NCBI RefSeq assembly: GCF_901709675.1
Contig: NC_051103.1
Coordinates: forward strand, 7,301,501-7,365,500
DNA length: 64,000 nt
Source: Syngnathus acus
Taxonomy: Eukaryota > Chordata > Actinopteri > Syngnathiformes > Syngnathidae
Reading direction: 5' to 3'
Both the position numbers and the translations under genes were made by a program. Positions within the stretch are counted from its first letter, which is position 1. Every line of letters begins with the position of its first letter. The notes under the pieces are model-generated. The model had not been told where the DNA came from. It did not search any database and saw only the letters and a program-made list of their open reading frames with translations. Positions 42,536-61,029 of this stretch are shown here, piece by piece.

Positions 42536-44409
42536 GACTCTGGTGGTAGGAAGAAGAAAAAAAAAAGGATATATATCCATACATAGCACATATGTAGATG
42601 TCCCCGACCGACCTCATGGTGCAAACATGGATCACGAGAACCCCAAGCAGAATGACTGCCCCCCCCCTTCCTGCTACCAGTACATTGAATTGATAGCACA
42701 GAAAATCTTTAGCCACGCAGAAACCTCTTATTACATTATAGTCTCCCTCAAGCCAACTTCAGAATGCCTTTTATTGTCATTATGCAAAGTACAACGAGAT
42801 AAGAGCTGCCCAAACAGTGTAATATAAAACTATACAGTAAGAAAAATATGTCAAACTACATATATACAATGTAAACAAAGTTTGCAAAAGTGACAACTGC
42901 ACAAGTGTAGTGGTTGAAGTCATTCCTGACCTATTAATGTGACCTTGTAATGCAGTATAGAGCAGGGGAAGACTATTATCATATGTGATTATGATTACCG
43001 ATCGCGATCAATTTCAGGTCGATTACGGTGCGTATTTCTCAACCATGCATGTGCCTGGTTGCAATAAACAGTCAAATCCAGTAAGGCTATGGATGCAAAC
43101 CATCATTATTCAAGATAAACGCGAATCTGAAAGCAAACAGCCATCGCTTGGAGTTATCCTTAAAAAAAAAATCACGCTATTGTTGGGAAGAAGGTCACTC
43201 AAAGTCGGTTGTGTGGCGTTGATTTAGATGATCTCTAGTGATGCAAACTAAATTAAGACAATATACAAGGCATATCGACGGTCAGTGTCTACAGACAAAT
43301 CTGTTTAATCCTTTAAAGAAGAACCAGCCGAGTGATTATGCAGTACCAGACAAGTGATTAAACAGAAGCGGACGATTCTCTGAAATTGTCATTTCATTCT
43401 AAGCACAAGCACAAAGAAGTTTTGGGATTTGGAACTGACGCGTTTTGGAGCGGTCCAGGCGGCCTAGTTCATAAAACGCCTCATATTGTGTGATTACGAA
43501 GGTTTGGACAGATTTTAGAGGTTGAAGCGAAATTTTCATGGGGAAACATCTCACGCGGATCACCTAGGATGGTTACTTGCAGAATATCTGGATAATAAAC
43601 AAAATGACGTTACCTTAATTTTTGTCCTGCGAGATCTCGGACTTCCGCTGCTGCGATGGAAAGCTGAAAGACTGCCTCGTTCCGCGTTGCCGCATTTTAT
43701 GCGAAGGGGCGGAGACTTGACGTCACGCTACGGCAACGCCAATAAGACAAACTACACTAAACCCCAATTTAAAAAAAGAGGATGCGCTCTGGTACGCATC
43801 ATTCACATCGTAATACAAAGAATTTGACCATTTCTATAATCAGGACGTATTCTTAGAGTTTGTTCATTCAATTCACATCCACATTTAAGCATAAATGTAA
43901 ATTTCTAATCCGGATATTAACAACAAACCGGACTGTAATGAGTCAGAATGTAATCATTCAATTTCACATTTAACCATAATTGCACATTTCTAATCCAGAG
44001 AACTGTTCTTGGCATCTTTCATTGTCATGAGTGCCCCTGAATTCCTGTTTGGAAGGTAATAAAATGGTTTAAAGCTGTATGTGGAGAAAAAAAGAGAGAA
44101 AAAAAACCCCCAAAAAGAATACATGTGTTGTGAGGCAGTGCAAAAGTTGACTTGGTAGAAAGACAAGAATGAACTTTTTGTAGGTCCGAACATTTAACAC
44201 ATCTTAACGAATTACAACGAAACACATTCACAGTTCAAACACATGTGCATGACTTAAGTCACGTTAGCTCAATTTAATTTCAGAAAAAGCACCAATAAAA
44301 TATTTCAAATAAAAAAATGTATTTACAAAGATGCAAATAAAACCTAGTGAAAGGTCATATACATCTGTAACCCTGCTGTTTAGCCATATATAAGGGTATG
44401 TGAAAACAT
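42536..44409. other. nme2 5' UTR intron, promoter and znf518a 3' flank
   Basis: From 42536 to about 43613 lies the presumed 5' UTR intron of nme2, with acceptor CACCAG just before AGTCATGG. The promoter lies at 43614-43730. 43740-44409 is AT-rich and probably carries the 3' UTR of znf518a; the repeated word TTTCTAATCC occurs near 43900 and 43988. No other gene is seen. Confidence 0.5.
43614..43730 (-). promoter_or_regulatory. nme2: nme2 core promoter and first (non-coding) exon
   Basis: On the minus strand, in order: a perfect CRE palindrome TGACGTCA (43725-43718), a GC box (43712-43706), a TATA-like ATAAAA (43700-43695), then about 80 bp ending in TTAAG/GTAACG, a splice donor at 43613-43612. 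The spacing fits a transcription start near 43665-43670. This is inference from motif order. Confidence 0.6.
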
Positions 44410-47400
44410 TTACAACAGTTTGTTCCAGTCTCGTGTTGCCTCCATGAGATGTCGCTGCCCGTGGCCAATCCAATGTTCTTGGCTGTTGAATAGCCGACCA
44501 CAGAACCAGCAGTCGAACACCACAGTCTTTTGGCTACTATCTGACAGAGGTTCCACAACTTCATACTTTTTTTGGTTCTTTTTCCTTAGCTTCAGTTTGA
44601 GAAGGAAACGCTCTCGGACCACGCTTTGAATTGCTCGTGGGCTCGGCGAATTGTTTTGCAGCAGAACGCCTTCAGTCAAAATCTCCCCCCCTTGGGTACC
44701 AAGCTCAGCGAGCGCTTTAACGGTTTTCTGCGAAAGGGCCACCTTGACAACAGCGCCTCTGTGTCGATTGATGACCTTCATTATATTGGCCACTTCGGGA
44801 ATATCAGCGTCTGGATGATTAAGCACGACGACTGGTTGGTATCTACGGGGGCATTTAATTTGCTGTAGAAAGTTGAACGGGGCGAGTCTCAAGGTTCTTT
44901 CAACTTCTTTTGCTATGGGACTCCAAAAGACAGTTGTGTCTTTCTCAGTCTGTACTTGGTTGGAGAACCTTCTGGCTTTATGGACAGTTTCTGGAAGCTC
45001 ATCAAACAGTACTTTCCTGCGCACTTTTCTTCGACTTGGGGGTCGACTTGGTCGTGGAGCTAGTTGAGGTTTATCTGCTTGACTTGGTTTCAACTTGGAT
45101 GTCAATTGAGGCATTGATTCCCTGACAGCGCTTTGGGCTGAATTCTGCCTGACCATGATCTTGTTCATGTTGCTGCAAGCATTTGCATTTGTTTTGTTGG
45201 AAGGCATAAGAAAACATTGGGTTGGAGGCGAGGTGGCCAAAAGTAAAGGTTGACAACTGGAGGAAGGTGAGCCACTCTTAAGCAGACTCGTGGTAGGGCT
45301 CACGATTTTAAATACAACTTTGTTTCCTCTTTTGTCTCTGCTGTGGCAAGACTGACTGATGGATTTTGTTTCCAGATGATTGAGAAGCACATTGGACTTG
45401 GGTGGAGAAATGTAGCGAAGCAAAAACGTTTGGCGACCGCTCTGCAAATTGCTCGATTTGTCGCTAGAACTCACAGGCATGGCCAGAACAGGTCTATCTG
45501 AGTTCAATGGGAGCTTTGCACTTGCTAGCTTGAGGCCAGAGCTGCTTGGAGCTTGAACAAAGGGAATCGACCTTGGCAACAAGTAGCAAGTTGGCTGTGT
45601 TTTGGTCACTTTGTCTGGAGCGTTGGATGGTGCGCTCGAAAGGAATACAGGACCTTTTAAATTTGAGCTCTTGAGAAGATAATGATGAGGGGAGGTACTA
45701 AGCCCACTTTGAAGGGAAGAAAGTGTCGTCACTTGATCACTAGATGCTGCCTTAGTTTGATGTTTTAGAGGAGGAATGGGCTCACTGGTATGATTGCTTG
45801 AGGTTTCAAACCCAGACTTTGTCGTGTAAGAGACATTGATTTGAGGATTTACGCATTGAGTGATTAGCTTAAAACTCGGAGTGGGCTTGAGCTGCATTGG
45901 CATAGCAGAATTTTTCTCATTACTCTTCAAGACCACTTGCTGTTTTTCATGTTGCTCTTGAAGTCTTCCAAGAGACTTTGTTTGTTTGGAACAATCAAAT
46001 GAATCTATGTTTGAATGTAAAGATTCAGTCCTTTCCTTATAAAGTTGCTGTGTAATTATTTCATCCGAGTGTTGCTCTACAAAATTGCCCAATGCAGATG
46101 AAGTACTTGTTTCATTGGACGATACGGGAATGAGATCCTCCTCAATTTTTATAACATTAAAATCTTTCAGCACCGATTCGGGGTTTTCCTCATCTGCGTC
46201 GACACAGTCATCGTCAGCGTCAAAAGCTTCTGACAACTCGGATAATGCGGGACTAAAATTAGAAGCTATATTATTGATTTCTCTGCCTGCTGTCAGTTCT
46301 GGCGCACCATCACTTTGATGACATGCTCTGGGTGACATACCAAGCGCTTCCTTGGAATAATTGTGAAAAGCGAATACTTGGTGGTTGAAAGAACTTTGTG
46401 GTATTATAGCATTTTCTCCAAAAGAGGAGGATGAGGCCATCTCTGCTGGAGGAACCACATTTGCCAAATGTTTCTTAGGATGCTGGTAATCGTGGAAGTG
46501 AATCAATCTCGTGCTCTCAGTACTTTCTGGAGTGCTTTGGGAACACTGGGCAGTCATTTCAGGCCATTTGCAGGAATTCTCTTTGTGCACGTCAAAAATA
46601 TGTCCGTTTCTCGTGGAAGTTATCATTCCTTCATCGACTGCTTCACAATTCTCAACGTGGTTTTTGCAAGTTGATTTAGCCTGTAATGCCTCGTGAGAAA
46701 CAGGATAATCCGTGGACGTGTCAGCCATTTTTGATACGGTCTCAGATTTGTCATCAAATGCATGAAACGTTTGTCTGCCAATCGGATCAGTCTCTACAAT
46801 TGAAGAGCCGTTTACACAATGACCACCTCTCAAGCCCAAATCATCACTATGAGGAGAAGACTCAAGAGGGAAAACCGGCGTTTCTTCCTCTTCAACCTTG
46901 ATGTTAACTGCCAGGATATCATCGTTTTGTATGCAAGATTCACTTCCGTCAAAACAAGGTGACGTGGAGCTCTTACTAGCAGATGATTCACCATTCTCAA
47001 CAAGGACTTCACTTCTACAAAATGCAGACCTGCTATCTGAAGAGTCCAAATCTACTAATGAATTGTCTTGGGTGCACATGTTTTGTTTTGCTACCGGTAT
47101 TACTTTGAGAACGAGATGTTTCTTCCCATCAACCATCTTAAATCCCATCACCTTGGTTGTGCAGTTTGGGGGGAGAGAGATTTTGTTTTTCACCATCAGA
47201 ACGGTCAGCGCATTAGGATTGGTCGGAGAGCCGCAGCCATCATTGTCCAGCAACATTATCGGCGAGGATTGTTCTGCAGTCAAAGCGTTTCGATGAGCGG
47301 AGTGTTTTTTTGCCGGTGTCCCGTCGAAAGTGTGCGCCTCGTCCTCAGAACACATCTCAGATTTTGTTCTCCCATTTTGGTTCGATAAGATCCCTGATAT

Positions 47401-48264
47401 ACCAAACAATTTGGGCAACTTCTGCGTTTCTTGCAGCTCGGAAATATTTTCAAGCGTATTGTGGCAATCGAGTGAAGAATCGGGTGCTCCGTTTTCTAAA
47501 GTCTTCCATACATTTGGATGGATTTGTTGGTTGGATGGATGCTTGCCTGCTGAGTGAGCAGCTCCTGTGTGTCCTTTAATCTGCTTGATGGTTGTAGCGC
47601 AGTATCCACAGATTTGACAAATTAAAGGTAACACACTTCGGTGAGATTTAAGGTGCTTTTGATGATCCGCTTCGTTCAAGCTGATATGTCGACACTTGGA
47701 ACATTTCCAAGGACTCTCGTTATGATGGTGAATGTGTTGGACAAATGTCCCCGCGTCCACAGTTGTAAACTCGCACCAGTCACATTGGAACTTTCCATTG
47801 GAACTGTGACACATGATGTAGTGTCTTGTAAGCAAAAGCAGTGAATACTCAATTCCATCGCAGCAGAGCTCGCATGTAACCAAAGTGTTTTTGTGCTCAA
47901 TTCGGTGACGTTGAAGAGCTGCAAATTCATTCGTGGCAAATCCGCACAAATCACAAGGGTACGTCGGTAAAATCCCTTTGTGGGCCTCTCGAAAATGTTT
48001 CAGGAGATCGTTAGGGCTGTATGTCGAATGGTCCTTACACACTGAGCAGCCAAAACTCAGGATGTTTCCAGAAAAAACAGCCCCTTTCTGAATTTTATAA
48101 TTGGCTCTCCTGGTGGAGCCATGTTGCTTAACAGGCAAGCCGCCTGCATTGCCTTGACTACGGCGTCCTCGCTCTTTGAAACGTGGAGAGTCTTTTACGT
48201 CTTCTGCAGATGACAAAATGTAATTCAAGGCAGAACTGTGAGGTCCTTCAAGATTTTCATCCAT
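44410..48264 (-). CDS. znf518a: Zinc finger protein 518A
   Basis: One uninterrupted 3855-nt coding exon (1284 aa). Six C2H2-type motifs lie at residues 73-237 (CSVCKDHSTYSPNDLLKH, YPCDLCGFATNEF, FQCDWCEFTTVDAGTFVQH and others). A single finger lies at the extreme C-terminus (FDCWFCGRLFNSQEHWIGH, about 1250-1272). Just before it is the conserved block KCPRRYQPVVVLNHPDAD, followed by ERFLLKLKL. This arrangement and the ending ATRDWNKLL identify ZNF518A rather than ZNF518B. The middle is long, low in order and Ser-rich, with SUMO-type IKIEED and IKVEEEE sites. It is a nuclear protein; the ZNF518 family is reported to associate with G9a/EHMT and Polycomb silencing machinery. A 5' UTR splice acceptor (GATCCTAG) lies about 20 bp upstream of the ATG. 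Confidence 0.93.
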   Translation of the reverse strand: MDENLEGPHSSALNYILSSAEDVKDSPRFKERGRRSQGNAGGLPVKQHGSTRRANYKIQKGAVFSGNILSFGCSVCKDHSTYSPNDLLKHFREAHKGILPTYPCDLCGFATNEFAALQRHRIEHKNTLVTCELCCDGIEYSLLLLTRHYIMCHSSNGKFQCDWCEFTTVDAGTFVQHIHHHNESPWKCSKCRHISLNEADHQKHLKSHRSVLPLICQICGYCATTIKQIKGHTGAAHSAGKHPSNQQIHPNVWKTLENGAPDSSLDCHNTLENISELQETQKLPKLFGISGILSNQNGRTKSEMCSEDEAHTFDGTPAKKHSAHRNALTAEQSSPIMLLDNDGCGSPTNPNALTVLMVKNKISLPPNCTTKVMGFKMVDGKKHLVLKVIPVAKQNMCTQDNSLVDLDSSDSRSAFCRSEVLVENGESSASKSSTSPCFDGSESCIQNDDILAVNIKVEEEETPVFPLESSPHSDDLGLRGGHCVNGSSIVETDPIGRQTFHAFDDKSETVSKMADTSTDYPVSHEALQAKSTCKNHVENCEAVDEGMITSTRNGHIFDVHKENSCKWPEMTAQCSQSTPESTESTRLIHFHDYQHPKKHLANVVPPAEMASSSSFGENAIIPQSSFNHQVFAFHNYSKEALGMSPRACHQSDGAPELTAGREINNIASNFSPALSELSEAFDADDDCVDADEENPESVLKDFNVIKIEEDLIPVSSNETSTSSALGNFVEQHSDEIITQQLYKERTESLHSNIDSFDCSKQTKSLGRLQEQHEKQQVVLKSNEKNSAMPMQLKPTPSFKLITQCVNPQINVSYTTKSGFETSSNHTSEPIPPLKHQTKAASSDQVTTLSSLQSGLSTSPHHYLLKSSNLKGPVFLSSAPSNAPDKVTKTQPTCYLLPRSIPFVQAPSSSGLKLASAKLPLNSDRPVLAMPVSSSDKSSNLQSGRQTFLLRYISPPKSNVLLNHLETKSISQSCHSRDKRGNKVVFKIVSPTTSLLKSGSPSSSCQPLLLATSPPTQCFLMPSNKTNANACSNMNKIMVRQNSAQSAVRESMPQLTSKLKPSQADKPQLAPRPSRPPSRRKVRRKVLFDELPETVHKARRFSNQVQTEKDTTVFWSPIAKEVERTLRLAPFNFLQQIKCPRRYQPVVVLNHPDADIPEVANIMKVINRHRGAVVKVALSQKTVKALAELGTQGGEILTEGVLLQNNSPSPRAIQSVVRERFLLKLKLRKKNQKKYEVVEPLSDSSQKTVVFDCWFCGRLFNSQEHWIGHGQRHLMEATRDWNKLL

Positions 48265-50464
48265 CCCTGAGAATCTAGGATCGAAAAAAGTTGAACATTA
48301 TTTTTGGTAAGAGGTCATTTGGCACTGATGGAATGCCTAATAATCATACATTGCAGCACCTTAGGGAAGGAAGAGGTAGGACTGATGTCAGATTCTCTGA
48401 AGACTAGGAGTATCTGCAAAAAGAAAAAATACAGAAGGAATACAATTTATTTTACTTTAACAATGCCATTTTAGGTCTACTTGAACTTGTTAGCGGGCTC
48501 GTAATTGCCATCGGACGTTATTGTTCGACATGACTGTGACTTCATGTCAAAAGCATTGTAAAAATAGCATTAGCAAAGGCAAAACTCTTCATATATCCAT
48601 TTAGAAGTGTTAGTTCTTATTGCCAGAGTAACACTGGTGCAAACACTCATTTATTTGAACAATAGATAAAGCCACACTTCCAATACGCTACATTCAGGCA
48701 CGCACAAACATACATTTTGGTTGCTACTTATTACAATTTCATATGTGCAAAAAATGCAGAGCTGCACCTCACACCTATAATTCCGATAAAAATCATGATG
48801 ATCAATCGGACAGCTATAATTTTGATATAAATATTTCATCACGTCTCATCTCTACTTGCAGGTACCACAAAGGTAGAGAGGGAAAAGTTGGCTGTTTCTC
48901 AACATGGCTCAAAACAATGGCTTGGCTAACTTAAGTACAGCAACATTTTTAAAAGGGCAAACTATCACAACCTTAACAAGAAAGTATGATGTAAATCTGT
49001 TGACTTGGTTGAGTGTCGAACAAGTAGTGTCGAACAAGTTTAAAAGGAGGCGGGCAGGGGGCTGCATCAGTACATTTAAAAGCTAATCGAAATAGAATAT
49101 TACATATCATCACTGCTAGAATGACTGGAATATTCGAATAAAATTCTCACTATCGAAAATACATTATGGCTGGAGTTTATTGATTAGTTGTCATGTAAAT
49201 AAAGCCACCACCCACGCGAAGCTATACAAAGTTACGCTAAATCAAAATGTTCTTACTGTTAACTTGATGGAACTTCACACTTGGTCCCGTTGACACCGAA
49301 CATCATAAAACACAGTGGCGCCGGAAAAAACAAACAGCGGCAATATTCGACGTGCTTTTCAGCTCTCTGTGGAACGACAGAGACGGCGGCCATGACAGTC
49401 CATCCGGGTGCTTTCGTTGATGCTCTTGACGCTCAAGTAAAAGCGGATGGATATGTCTTGTCAAAAACCAAACTAGTGCTGACATCAATGTTTTTATTTC
49501 TAATAACTGGTCTTACAAAAGTAGATCAAATCATGTTGGCAAGTCTTTAAACCGGTTTATCGGCGTTCCCATGGCATGTTACTACGTCATGGTTGAGCTC
49601 GTGAGTGTAGGGTTTATGGTGGAAGGAGAAGCAATGGCGGATGTACGCCATTTCCCTTTGCTATCGCCATGGCAGATTCACAATTGCCAGTCTTTTTTGT
49701 TGTTGTTGTTCCTCGTTTGTTTGGTTAAATAAACATGACGTGTTTGCCTATAATGTTTGGGTTTGTGTCCCATAATTCTCTTACAACTGCTGTTACACTC
49801 TATACTCGGACGCCATTACAGTTCGAGCACACGGAAGTTACGTCACTCAGACATGGCAGCCATTTAACCTACGTCATCACCCATTATAGATTTATGCGTG
49901 CTATGGCAAGTCTGGATTTCCTTATTCCACCTGTAAAGCCTTTATGCACACAATTATTTTTCTTGATTTCTTATAGTGTTTCTTAAAGCCAGAAAGATGA
50001 CGTTTGAAATGACTACTTTTGTGTCATATCTGTTTTTTCCCTTTTTTTCTTGCAATAAAATATATTGAAAAAAAGAGAGCATGTGTTGCTTATCAAGCAC
50101 TTTAATGTATTGTTTCAACACTTTACCACTAACAATGAAATTGATACTGCAATAGACAACATACTGTCATTTGAGCTGTGGCGATTCCCAGTGACACATC
50201 ATTTTAGAGGTTAGGGTTGGGAAGACACCCTCTCTTTTCCTCTTGTACATTTTGGGGCTTTTCCCAAATGTCCTGAAAATCTTGAAATGCCTGTGACTGC
50301 CTATAATGTTCTGTTATCCAGCACAAGGAAACGTCATCCTTGTTTATCATCTCAGCAAGTTGATGAGTGAAATTAGCCATCCTGGAAAACAGAGTGAAAA
50401 CACTGATGTCTGTTAAATCCATCATCATTTATCAGGAGAAAAAAAAAAAAGTAAGTCCAGTGAG
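48265..50464. other. znf518a upstream region and fmn2 3' flank
   Basis: The likely znf518a promoter is around 49250-49420 (GC-rich, CGGCGGCCATGAC). A second GC-richer patch at 49560-49870 has ATGGCGGATGTACGCCAT and CRE-like TTACGTCA, so another start site is possible. AATAAA at 50055-50060 on the plus strand and ATTAAA near 50100 on the minus strand could end transcripts from either side. I find no coding gene; ORFs at 49281-49550 and 49735-49986 resemble nothing known. Confidence 0.45.
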
Positions 50465-56569
<6,105 letters not shown>

Positions 56570-57631
56570 GTTGCCCGAGTCAGATGTCCTCTTCTTGGCG
56601 ATTAGATCCCGAGCACAGGTACGACACTGGAGTCCCTGGTGAATAAAAAGCTACCACAGATTGTCATGATCAATATGTAAATCTTGGTGATTCAGACTAG
56701 ATCCACACTGGTTTCGGGTTGCCTAGGCTCTATGTTGATGCTGATTCAGGAAAAGACAGCAGCGCTATGCTCACACACCCATCGCATCCCCTTCAACGCC
56801 ACCCCCGTCCGTCACTTCTCTTTATTTTCCTCTCAGACATACCCTCCCCCTCCTCCTCTCCATCTGCTCCAAAACTGTGACGCAAGCTCTGCATGCTCAA
56901 TGGAGCTCAATCAGCAAAGCATGATGCAAAATATGTGGCACAGATGAGATGCAAAGAGAATTAAGTCATGCCTAATAAAAAAAAGAATTAGCTGCTGCAC
57001 TGACGACAAAAGGCTCATTCATTGCCACTCTGGTTCCTCACTACATTACCCATGATTCTCGGTTTCCTGTTGACATGCTCCAATGTGGGGTGTCTTTAAA
57101 GTGCCCTGTCATAAAAAGAACCAATTTCTTGAATTCATTCGAATTGTCTCACTCCACCCGTCCATCCGTCCATCCATCCCAAAAAATGAAACAAAATTGT
57201 TTGTTAAATATCTCCATGGTTTTGTTTATTCACCTCATATTTGACACACTAAAAAAATGATAGACTAGATGAGTGTTGTGCGTTCCATGCAATACTGTCA
57301 TACAAAGATTGTGCATACACAAAACACTCATTTGTGGGTCCATTTACCATAAAAAATAAATGAAAAGACAAAAACAATTGCATTTGTCTAAATATTTACA
57401 CTACCTGAAGCTTACTATCACCAGATGTGGTTATTGCCAATAAACCATTTCCACATTCCCATTGACTATGGCTCGTCAAAAGACATTCGAAATTATCTGG
57501 CAAGAATTTTTATTGTCTGCTACTGCAGTTCGTCACTGTCTCCACTCTCGAGCGCTGTTTTTTCAAGAGAGAGCACACCAGTGGCAAATTTGGACTGGAG
57601 GTCCCAAAAATCAAGATGTCATACATCTGCT
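56570..57631. other. fmn2 upstream region and chrm3 3' flank
   Basis: Only AT-rich sequence, pyrimidine-rich patches (near 56815-56870) and the short tandem word CCATCCGTC/CATCCATCC (57160-57180) are present. The fmn2 promoter and chrm3 3' UTR must lie here. No exon is recognised. Confidence 0.45.
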
Positions 57632-59916
57632 CTACATTTGCTCTTTCTTTCGGCAAGCTGCAGCATTCCTCTTATTCAATTGAGGCTTGGCTTTGTTTTG
57701 ATTCCACTGGCACATTAAGATATCTCTGAAGGTTGTTCGAAAAGTCTTGTTACAAAGAGCGTAACACATCGGGTTAACCGTGCTGTTCACGTAACACAAC
57801 CAGTAGCCCAGCGCCCAAAGAGTTCCCGGGATACAGTCTTGGCAAAAAGTATTCACCAAGACCATGATATTGTACGGTAACCAAGTAGTAATGAAAGCTA
57901 AAAGAATAGCGCTGAGTGTCCGTGCTGCTTTTTTGTCATTTGCCTTTTTTTCATTCTTGCGTTTGTTAACCTCTGTCTTAGCTTTTGAGCCGGACTTTTT
58001 CACATCTTTCATGGAGATATTTTCAGGGGATGCGTCGGCAGGCAGCGACTGTTTCGACTCCGATGATTTCACGTCCTTTGCCCTTGTCGTCTTCTTTCCG
58101 TCTACAGACAAGAAATAAGACCATTTGGTGCGACATAGCATCAAGCTCAAGATGATTAGAACCAACCTGTGGAAAGCTTTGTTTGGTCGGCATCGTTGAC
58201 TTCCTCTTCCTCCTCTGAAACATCATTATTGTTCAAACTGTCACAGCAACTCTGTTCTGCTGCGGTGGTGGTGTCAGCTCTTTTGAACCTCCGGGATAAA
58301 TGAAAAAGCAAAGCACTACATTTCCCTTTGCTGCTTTTCATTCCTCTCGGAATACTCGAGTTGTCCTTGGTGTTGTCTGAAGGCGGCTCATCGTTCCTGT
58401 TATTCGCCGGTGTGTCCGATTTGTCCTTTTGGCTCTTGGTCGCACCCTCATCCCGCTTTTTGTTTCCAGCACCACAGCCCTTAAGACCCTGTATATCCTT
58501 AGCACGTTTTTCTGAGACCTGATAGATCTTCCAAAACAAGGTGGTCATAATGGTAACTGGCAAGTAAAAGGCAGCGATTGCAGTGCAGAATGTGATGATG
58601 GGCTCAGACAGAAACTGGATGAAGCATTCATTAGATGGCACTGTCCGCTCGCCGACAATGTATTGCCAGAACAGGATGGCTGGGGCCCAAAGAATAAATG
58701 AGACTGACCAGGCTAAACAAATCATGGTCATGGCCCGCTTAGTTGTGCGCTTTGCACGATATGTCAAAGGCCTGGTCACGGAGAAATACCTAAAGAAAAA
58801 AGGAAGAGAATGTTAATGCGCTCATCTTAAGTCGTAGTTCTAAGTCAAGAAAAACAAAAGGTTACCTGTCAAAGCTTATGACAAGGAGGTTCATGACTGA
58901 AGCATTACTGGCGACGTAGTCAATTGCAAGCCACAAGTCACAAATCACCGGCCCCAGAGCCCACTGATTCATGATGATGTAGGTGGTATACAAGTTCATT
59001 GATAAAGTGCCGATGGTCAGGTCAGCAAAGGCCAAGCTCAGCAAGTAGTAGTTGTTCACAGTCTTCAGCGCCTTATTGATCTTGAAGGACAACAGGACTA
59101 AAATGTTCCCGACAACAGTGACAAGAGAAAGTGACCCAGTGAGGAAGACAATGACTATAACCTGAAGGTGGAGGGAAAAAAAAAGGATTATTAAAATCAT
59201 TATCATGTATGCCGTATTTATGCGCGTATGATTATATAATCATTTCAAAATGTCCTCAGTAAGGAAAGGGTGTTTAATGACTTTGTTATATTGCAGGGAG
59301 TAGAGAAGATTCATTTAATGACTAAAAACAATTCAGATTGCTTTGAATAGTTAGATAAATGAGCAATTACCTCCTAATAATTTGGATTACAGTCTAGTTC
59401 AATTTAACCCTGAAAAAAAAGCCTTTTTTTTACGTTTCATAATGAAATTAAATAAATGAAAACATCAATTCAACCGCTGTATTAAAATGATTTCAATGTG
59501 GATGTAATAGAATATAAATAGTGAATGGTTAATAGAAAATACTCTGCTTAAAAACATCTGCTTGCTACCTGCAAGACTGTATGTCCTCCTAATGGGTCAA
59601 AGGTGGTTGCCTCCTGGATTAATGTCCTATTTTCTGGTGATTCAGTGAAGTTTGCCCCTTGCGAAATATTGCTACTATTGAACTGATGGGGACTCCACCC
59701 GCCGACATTGCCAGACAATATGGCAACTTCCTGGTAAGAGCCATCTGAAATGGAAATGTTTATAAAAATCAGTGTAAGGAATGACATGATTGAAAATCTT
59801 CCGCCAACTTTTGGACTTCAAATTTTGCGCTTACATTTCAGATTTTAATAAGACAAGAAGACAGTACCAAAAGTAGCTGGGATGAAGGCAGCGTCTGATC
59901 TTGAGGTTTGATCCAT
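57632..59916 (-). CDS. chrm3: Muscarinic acetylcholine receptor M3
   Basis: Coding exons in transcription order: 59916-59868, 59744-59569, 59161-58866, 58789-58167, 58101-57632. They join to 1614 nt (537 aa; human M3 is 590). The N-terminus has glycosylation sites (NSSN, NFT) and the M3-specific [13 protein letters not shown]1-TM7 are present: the amine-binding Asp in [15 protein letters not shown] at the TM3 end (intron inside the Arg codon), a long third intracellular loop, [20 protein letters not shown] in TM6 and NPMCY in TM7. It is a Gq-coupled plasma-membrane receptor raising inositol trisphosphate and calcium in smooth muscle, glands and brain. M5 is excluded by the N-terminus and by fmn2 and ryr2 as neighbours. 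The start at 59916 is chosen because it joins in phase with the next exon; it is the least certain part. Mammalian CHRM3 has a single coding exon. Confidence 0.92.
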
Positions 59917-61002
59917 AATGACCAACGGGCATCTAAAGGAAGAGTGGAGAAATACATTAGAGGCAAAATCGGTAACTAACTTCATTCAACGGTCTACAAG
60001 ATTCCATAACTGCATTATTGATGAGCAGAAATGACATAAACAGAAAATGTATGTCAAGTACAAATACATAAAAAAATAAAAATGCAAATACAGTGGAGAC
60101 AATTGAGATCAATGATTTGAAAATGTTTTCCACTCGTGCTTGTCCTGACGTTCCAAAATGCTCGGTGAAATGAGTGCAACAATGTTACCTGCTTACACGT
60201 ACGTACGTATGTATGAAGATCCTAATGAAAAATTGTGTGAAAATCATTACACACATGGAAAACCAATGATAGCATCAATGATCTAGCAAATACAAGATGA
60301 TCATTCCATTCAGATTCCATTGCACTGCTGATTATGGTATAGATTAGCATAGCCTGTAAAGAAAAGATGACATTACTAATACAGGCTGTACTAATTAAAG
60401 CCAGAACCATCATGAGGACACGTGCAGAAAATGGAGCAATCATTTGAAATAATGCCATACCTCCAGTTCAGAGAAACGTTTGACAGAACTTTGACCAGGT
60501 TGGGGAAAAACCTACCAAAAACATGCAGCCTCCACCGAAAGACCTAAATCAAGATTTTAACCCAAGAACGCCTTCTGTGTAAAGGCGCCACTCTTCCATT
60601 GTGTTGCCATCATGGAACTGTTATTGTGAAAACAAACAGGCAAACATAAATCATAAACATAACCACTGAAATAATCAAGTCTAATTCCTCAGAAACAAAA
60701 AAGAAAACAAATCAAATTACAATTTGTAAATGTCTTCACTCGCCTGACTGGTGTGCGTGCGGGTAGTGTGCGATGGATTGCGGCTGTCATTAGTTGTTGG
60801 TCTTTATTTGTGCCTTTCGCCCGATGACAGAAATTATAGAATACAAATATATGACTCTACCATAATAAAATGCAAACTTATTTGAATTCATATAAAAGTG
60901 TTGGGGGGGAAAAAATGAACTTACCAGGCGTGTGTAGAATATCCTACTTAGCCCGACTTGTGCAGCATGCCGCTTTCCTCGGCTGCTCAGACTGCTCAAG
61001 AA

Positions 61003-61029
61003 GTGTGTGTGTGTGTGTGTGTGTGTGTG
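61003..61029. repeat. (GT)n microsatellite
   Basis: About 13 GT units, next to the presumed chrm3 first exon. Confidence 0.95.
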
